Below are positions 58,095 through 64,000 of a DNA stretch of 64,000 nucleotides, one piece after another (the first letter of the stretch is position 1; each line of letters begins with the position of its first letter). Origin of the DNA: Primulina eburnea (lineage: Eukaryota; Streptophyta; Magnoliopsida; Lamiales; Gesneriaceae); the NCBI RefSeq assembly GCF_022965805.1, contig NC_133103.1:29254329-29318328 (forward strand). The letters are read 5' to 3'. The position numbers and the translations under genes were made by a program. The notes below the pieces were generated by a model. That model ran no database searches. It worked only from the letters and a program-made list of their open reading frames with translations, and was not told the origin of the DNA.

Positions 58095-59402
58095 CTGATC
58101 TTCTACCTCATCCATTTTTGTCAAACTCACCAACTCTGCTGGGTAAAGCGCGAACTTCCGAGGTGACATTTGATATAGCATTCATTATTTGTTCTTGCAT
58201 CAAATCCATTCTCTTTTTCACGACAGTTTCCAAGAATTCAATGTGATTTTTTAACATGTCTTGGGTTTGGAAATGTGCTTGAACTGTCACTCGATCTTTC
58301 TTCAATTGATCTAGCTGGAGAAATAAAGTAGTGATGTCCTTTGTGACCTATTGCAAGTTCTTCATTGTGTTCTCCTTCATATAATCAATCTTTATGGTGT
58401 GCAGCAGTTGAGTTGACTTGATGTCGGAAATAGAAGAGACTAAATGGAGAAGGTTGGATTGAATGTCTTCTATCATTGAATTAGTTGTCATTGGTATATC
58501 AAGAGACATAGCTTCAGAGAATTCTGGCTCTTGCTCTTTTTCTTCTTCATTAAAAATCACCAAGGCCTGATCAGTTGATTCAATCTCAACAACAACCATT
58601 TCTATAACTTCTTCCTGTGGAGTTCTGTAGGATGAGTGGTCGTCGAACATCAATTGAGCTTGTAGGCTCTCTGATACTTCAATTGGCTCTTCAGTGGGCA
58701 CTGCTTCAGTTGGAATCGAGTGCAACTGAGCCACTTCAATTTCAGCTAGGACTACATGTTCAGTCGTGGAAGGTGACTGAACTGGTTCTTCAGTTACTTG
58801 CAAAATAGCCTTTGAGACTGGTTGTTCAGTTAGGCTCAATCCTTCAATATTCAACTGGATAGAGCGGCGACTGATTGTATAACTTCGTCGATATTGGCCA
58901 GTGATGGCTTCAGTATAGAGTTGAGAACCTATAGGAGAAGATTTGAAGAGCATAAGTTAACGGTTGAGCATCCTTTGAGAAAGTAACAGTTTCTTGTTCA
59001 GCTGGTTGAGCAACTGCTTCTTGGGATGGCTCTGGCTGTTGAGATAAAGGTTCAGCCTGCTCTTCCGAGAATGGACTTCAGAATTTTTGGAGAAGGGGTT
59101 TTATCTGATTCAGTCTCACTGAAAATCAATTTTCTCTTGATTGTCTTCGATAAAGTCATGTCCACCTGGACTAAGACTCATGACCTTCAGACCATCCATA
59201 AAAACATATTAGTTGCAATTGATAAACAGAAGGCAACTGAGATCAAATACAAGAGGCGACTGGATGTTATCCACACTTCAAATCTTGCAACTGATGAAGC
59301 TCTCTACTTTTTGATGCTTAGTAAGGAGCAGATGGTGCTGGAAAAGATTGTTGTATCAGAAATCTTTGGAAGAATTACCTGCAATGAATTGTCTGATTGG
59401 TG
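58095..59402 (-). pseudogene. Sirevirus-type extra ORF after pol, decayed
   Basis: Minus-strand pieces: about 59160-59050 (LSKTIKRKLIFSETESDKTP), 58953-58348 (glutamate-rich, 201 residues, ending ..TIKIDYMKENTMKNLQ) and 58305-58108 (coiled-coil-like, QMLKNHIEFLETVVKKRMDL style, ending GEFDKNG). The acidic middle followed by a coiled-coil C-terminus and the KRKLIFSE..SD linker are features I associate with the extra ORF of asterid Sireviruses. The upstream end is cut by LTR J at 59403. Function is unknown. Confidence 0.55.
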
Positions 59403-60805
59403 TGAAACGTCTAATTTTTAAAAGTGCGAAATTTTTTTTTAAAGCTCACATTTTCGAAATAATACTTAAAAGTTTTGCATGCATGCATGCGCACTACTGA
59501 AAAATATAACATTTAAAAATAATCGTAAATATTTGACAAGTAAAAATTGTACGGTTTAAAATGACCAAACTCATCCAAACATAATCGTAAACATAAGCGA
59601 GTAAAAATTCTAAAATCATCAGCGTATCAAAACCAGCATAAAAAAATTGTTCATATCCTCTCAAATCTCATAAATCAAAATGCGGAAAACATGTGGTCCC
59701 CAGGGTCGTGTCACCCCAACAAGTCTGCCTACTCGGAGTTCGGCACCTCCAGTCCCCTCTATATCGAGCTCACCTGCATCACACATGCCTAGTGAGTCTA
59801 AAGACTCAAAACACCTGTACCAGGAAAAACAAGTACATATACATAGCACACAACAGTGAAAAGTATCATAACCACATATATCTCATGAACATAAAACCAT
59901 GAACGTAAACGCGTCGTATAAAATCGTAACATGTCAAAGTATGTCTCATCATGTCATCACATACATATACATTTTCTTTTTAATTGAATTCAGTTCATTA
60001 GTTGTGACTTTTGTATCAACTCTATCGTATCAGCTCTATTCGATGGATCCATCTATAAAAGAGTGGTACTTAGTGGCGGGGACATCAGCGACATCATTAC
60101 CCATCCACTGAGCCTTGACCTCAGCTCATAATATCTCATGTCATCGTATACATATACATCGTCAGTAACAACCAACTCAAATCCTTCAAAAACATCATCA
60201 TTAACATCACTTAATAAAAATATGCCTATACGTAAATTTTTCCTTAATACCAAGCATGCACCGTATTTTCGTAATTACGTAAAAATCATCAACATGATGC
60301 ACAAACATTTAGAACATACTAAATGTGCTCAGGACCCTTCCAGGACCAAAATCTCACTCCGGGTGCAAAATGACCATTTTGCCCCTGGAACCTAAAATGA
60401 CCATTTTACCCCTGGACCTCTAAAATTTGACCCGAAGCTTACCAAACTCCTTAAAAAGTTCCTAAACATATTAAAAGTATTTCTTAGACGTAAACTCGAG
60501 CCTGTTTCAAACTTAATCGATTCGTTTTAAAACTTGGACTGGAGTCCCGGTTTTAACCCGAATCGACTCGAAACTTAACCAAGTTTTTCCCAACTCTTTA
60601 CCACACCTTATAAACCTCTAAAATGCCCTAAAACCTGCAAGACTAGACCAACAAGCTCTTCAAATCAGCCCCAAAAAGCTACTGGAGTTTCGGCACCTTG
60701 AACTCCCATGACTTTCTATGCACCGATCCATATTCTCATCGATTTTTGTCTAAACATTGACGTGACCAGCCCCTATCTCGACACTTTAAGATCAAGACTG
60801 GGCCT
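59403..60805 (-). repeat. Partial gypsy LTR J (3' half)
   Basis: In minus sense it ends ..TTAGACGTTTCA at 59403, the end shared with LTRs A and B, and carries the shared block at 59990-60115. The TGTAACGTCCC start is missing: the sequence joins LTR I, in the opposite orientation, near 60805. The ORF at 60138-60395 is not supported. Confidence 0.65.
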
Positions 60806-62944
60806 AGGGAAGTATTTAAATATGAACGATGCATTTTCATATTTTTGAAAATAGGAAGTATTGAGGTGATTTTATATACCGGGACGTAACTTTTATCGGT
60901 GTTGGATTTTCAACAAAAATACAAACTCTTTAGCAACCCAGCTAATAAATTCACAAGTTTTATTAAACAAAATTATTTTTAATATTTTAATTAAGCACTA
61001 ATGGGCCTAATTAACATGGTTAATGGGGCCTAAGCCTGGTTAGTACTTAATTAACTATATAATATGTAATTCTACCCCATTAAAACCCTAAACCCCACGC
61101 CCCACACTCTCAAATTCTCCCACAAGTCACACGACACACATTATACTCTAGAGGAAATTAAAAATTTTCAAGGAGGAATTCAAGCCAAAGGTTGTCGTCC
61201 CCGTTCTTCGCAATCGTCAACAAGAATTCGTGTGTTAAATACGCAAAGGCACACATATTTCTTTCCTTAAAAACATCATCACACCATATTATGTTTATAT
61301 GCATGTTTTGTATGAAAAACAAGTGACATGTTGATTATTTTTCGTTTTTACATAAGCATGGATTTCTAAAGCATGGTTTATAATCCAAAAACATGTATAT
61401 TGCGTAGTTAAGGGGCTGCCATGATTATGGATTGAAAGGGGATGGTTTTACACATGTAATAAGGCCCTAGACACACACCACACATGCTGTTAGAACAAAG
61501 GAAACAAGCTGGTATGAAATTCCTCTCATGTGATCATAGGGGTTCGATTTTGGTCTTGTTGGCTTGGTTTGGTCACGGATTCGGGCCAAGGATCGGCCAG
61601 GGTCTGGTTGAGTGAAGGGAAGAGCCCTGGACACCCTAGGTCTTGAGTTGAGAGGGTTGTGAGGAGTCATATCAAGCTAGGAACTCCTACCCGAGAGGTT
61701 CAAGTAAAGTCGCACAGGTTCAGGGGCTTGCGCAGGGAAGAGGGCTCGGTCTGGGGACTTTTGGCTGGGCTAGGGGGACTCCTTGGGGTAATATGTGAGT
61801 GCTTGAGAGGCTGGTTCAGGGGCTGGGCTCGCTGGCTAGGTCCTAGGTGGGTTAACGTAGAGTCTATGAAAAGAGAGAGTCTCGGCCGAGTGCATGACTT
61901 GTTGTTGTGCCTTCGATTCCGAGCTAGGAGTCTGGTCCGTGTGTTCCAATGGTCCAAGAGGGTGTCCAAGGGGGTTGGTCAGGGTTTGGTCCAGCATGGC
62001 TCGAGGGTGGCTCGAGGAAATCGGGACATGGCTCGGGTGGAACTTTTATGGGTCAAGATAGGGTTTTCTAGTGAGAAATCTATCGAAACACGACTCACGG
62101 GGGTGAGTCATGGTTCACAAGGGCTAAAATAATATAAGAAGACAAAATTTTGAATTTAGGAATTTAATATAAAATTTTGGGATTTTTCGGAATTAAAACG
62201 CCTTCGAAACGACTACTTACGAAGTAATTAAAAAGCCTAGTATTTAAGCTAAATATAATTATGAGAATTTTAATTTAGGCTCAAATAGTTATTTGGGACA
62301 TTTTAGAGTCAATAAAATTAAGAAAAAGTCGAATTCGAGGAATTTTACGTCTAGGGGTAAAACGGTAATTTTACACCTAAAAATTAGTAAACGTCATGAG
62401 AGTGCTCTGATTGCTGTTTTATATGTTAATATGATTATTTTAAATGTTCATGGTTATGTATATGTTAAAATGTTATTTTTAAAAGGTTTATGGATTTTAT
62501 GATTTAACGTGGAAATTTAAAAGACATGTTGCACGTTTGGTTTAAAATAAAAGCGTTACATGCTTGTTTAAATTTTTATAAGATGATGAGAATATGAAAC
62601 GTTCAAGGAAGTGAAGTAATTGTGAATAATATGATGATATGTTGGAAATATCGTGAGGGTTATGGTCCAAGTGGGAGCCCGACGATCGTGTTCCCTTGGA
62701 TACGGATATGTATATGATTTTATGTTAATACGTAAGGCCAAGGCCCAGATGACCGGTGAGAGTGTTGCCCGTGTCCCCGCCGCATAGTACTGTGGTTACA
62801 TGTAGATGGATCTGCATCGCCCAACACGTAGACGTAGATGAATATGAAAGTCACAATTAACAATCTGAATTCAACGAAAAAGGAAAAAAGAATACGTATA
62901 TGTTGATGATAATATGTATATGAATATGTTGAAGATGATATGAA
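60806..62944 (+). repeat. Partial gypsy LTR I
   Basis: Plus-sense LTR of the same group, beginning inside U3 at about 60806 (ATTTTCATATTTTTGAAAAT), with ACCGGGACGTAACTTTTATC, GCAACCCAGCTAATAAATTC near 60931, ACGCAAAGGCACAC near 61240 and the shared block at 62750-62880. It stops near 62944, before the expected end, at the border with a gag-protease fragment. The ORF at 61659-62132 (157 codons) lies in the LTR and shows no domain. Confidence 0.65.
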
Positions 62945-63789
62945 AATGTTTAAGTTTCACTCTTTCTTTCGACCATATCTTTTCATTTTTCTAAGGCCAT
63001 ATCACTTTTTTTAACACCCTTTTTTTCGGCATCATCATTTTTTCTTTTCTTTAATTGGTCCTCCAATATTTATTTTGGTGACAAAGAAAGTAATACAATT
63101 GGTTCTTTGTTTAGGAGAAATGAGTACCTATTCTTGAAACCATCATGTGTCACTTTCTTATCATATTGCCAAGGCCTACCCAACAAGATATGACACACAT
63201 GCATTGGCACCACGTCACATAATATCTTATCAACATACTTACCAATAGAAAAGGACACCAAAACTTGCTTGTTTACTTTCACTTCTGCACAGTCATTCAA
63301 CCATTGTAGCCTATATGGTTGAGGATGTTTTAAAGCAGGCAGATTTAACTTCTCCACCATCTCACAACTACCTACATCGGTACAACTTCCCACATCTATA
63401 ATAACATTGCAAACCTTTTCATTTACAAAGCACCTAGTATGAAACAAGTTCCCTCTTTGATTGGTCTCCTCCTCCTTGACTTGGGCACTCATGATACGCC
63501 TAGTTACCGACGTTTCACCTAACACCGCTGCATACCCCTCAACTGGATCCTCCAACTCAGGCATGTTATCATCATCACCATCATCATCACAATCACTTTG
63601 AGATTCATAATCTCCATAAGTATTCATTATCATTGCCCTCTTGTTAGGACATTGGCTAGCGATATGGCCAACTCCTTGACACCTAAAACACTTGATATCT
63701 CTAGAACGATTAATAGGAGTTTCAGATTTACCTTGCACTACTTGTTTAGGTGTCTCTTGCCTTACTTCCTCTTTGGGCTTGACCACCAC
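62945..63789 (-). pseudogene. Chromovirus Gag C-terminus and protease fragment
   Basis: An open minus frame (63070-63789) holds a CCHC zinc knuckle (CFRCQGVGHIASQC) and the long protease domain: NLFHTRCFVNEKVCNVIIDV, KLNLPALKHPQPYRLQWLND, FSIGKYVDKILCDVVPMHVC and LLGRPWQYDKKVTHDGFKNR. It reads on past a stop toward 62945 in lysine-rich linker text. The wording fits CRM/Reina-type chromoviruses rather than the Tekay group seen elsewhere. The active site reads IIDVGSCTDVGSCEMV, with a small internal repeat. Cut at 63789 by the LTR that follows. Confidence 0.85.
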
Positions 63790-64000
63790 TGTAGAACCCG
63801 TAACTTAGACTACGTATAAGCCATGCATAATTCCTAGCATTTAAATTAAAATAATTTATTTTATTTGCATGGGTATTTAAATTCTTTAAATTTATTTATT
63901 TCATGCAGTAGTTTAATTTTCAGCTTTTCAGTAAATTCAGTGAGGCCGGACCGGAGTTGGAGCATAGAGATAAATTTTAATAATGGGAAAATATTACTAG
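63790..64000 (+). repeat. Start of an LTR running off the window
   Basis: TGTAGAACCCGTAACTTAGA begins exactly where the gag frame stops at 63789, so an element has inserted into the chromovirus fragment. Only 211 bases are visible; plus orientation is assumed from the TG start. Confidence 0.55.

Noticed and set aside
59026..59421. Plus-strand ORF of 131 codons with lysine-rich, helical-looking text
   Set aside because: Its last codons run into LTR J and it overlaps the minus-strand Sirevirus ORF linker region. No domain is recognised. It could be an antisense open frame; the opposite possibility, that the plus frame is real, cannot be excluded without a search.
61659..62132. Plus-strand ORF of 157 codons
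   Set aside because: Lies wholly inside partial gypsy LTR I, arginine and glycine rich by composition, no domain, no conservation with the matching region of LTR B.

Overview
This is a plant nuclear window. It holds one clear host gene, a ten-exon SPL14-type SBP-box transcription factor on the minus strand at 47351-51914. Almost everything else is transposable-element sequence in several layers of nesting. The abundance of Tekay-like Ty3/gypsy chromoviruses, Sirevirus-type copia elements with an extra 3' ORF, hAT and PIF/Harbinger remnants and a Cassandra-type LTR carrying 5S rRNA sequence points to a repeat-rich eudicot. A Lamiales-like asterid is my guess from the general look of the elements; I could not test it.

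Layout. 1-4970: minus-strand copia element (broken gag and protease, leader, PBS, 2.0 kb 5' LTR) inserted into the integrase of a plus-strand gypsy element (4971-8679), which itself abuts the pol gene of an older minus-strand gypsy element, called K here. K runs in pieces from 8680 to about 28430. Its pol is interrupted by a solo Sirevirus-type LTR (L, 9133-10285). Its gag-pol junction is interrupted by solo LTR D (11814-17766), which contains solo LTR E (13416-17033), which contains solo LTR F (14680-16120). K's 5' LTR (C, 18713 to about 28430) contains solo LTR B (20751-24095) with a Cassandra-like LTR inside it, and a complete hAT element (24214-28061). Target-site duplications can be read for most of these insertions.

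28431-29228 is unassigned. 29229-32456 is a decayed PIF/Harbinger element with transposase and SANT/Myb-like partner remnants. 32540-34150 is a LINE remnant. 34170-46666 contains two Sirevirus 3' ends pointing away from each other; the left one has an env-like ORF split by a full-length young gypsy element (G, 35697-44401, TSD GCAGA, LTRs about 98.5% alike by eye).

46667-54192 is the SPL14 locus with its flanks. 54193-55202 is a three-unit tandem repeat of about 335 bp. 55203-59402 is another minus-strand Sirevirus piece interrupted by solo LTR N (56606-58094, TSD CTGAT). 59403-62945 is an inverted pair of partial gypsy LTRs. 62945-63789 is a chromovirus gag-protease fragment, cut at 63790 by the start of a further LTR that runs off the window.

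The only part likely to act for the plant is the SPL14-like gene. The elements form a history of insertions rather than a pathway. I found no CRISPR-like array, no operon and no recognisable new defence system. The most unusual signals are clustered short inverted-repeat boxes in the promoters of several different LTR families, a transcribable-looking 5S module inside a nested LTR, and a sequence block kept in six otherwise diverged LTR copies.
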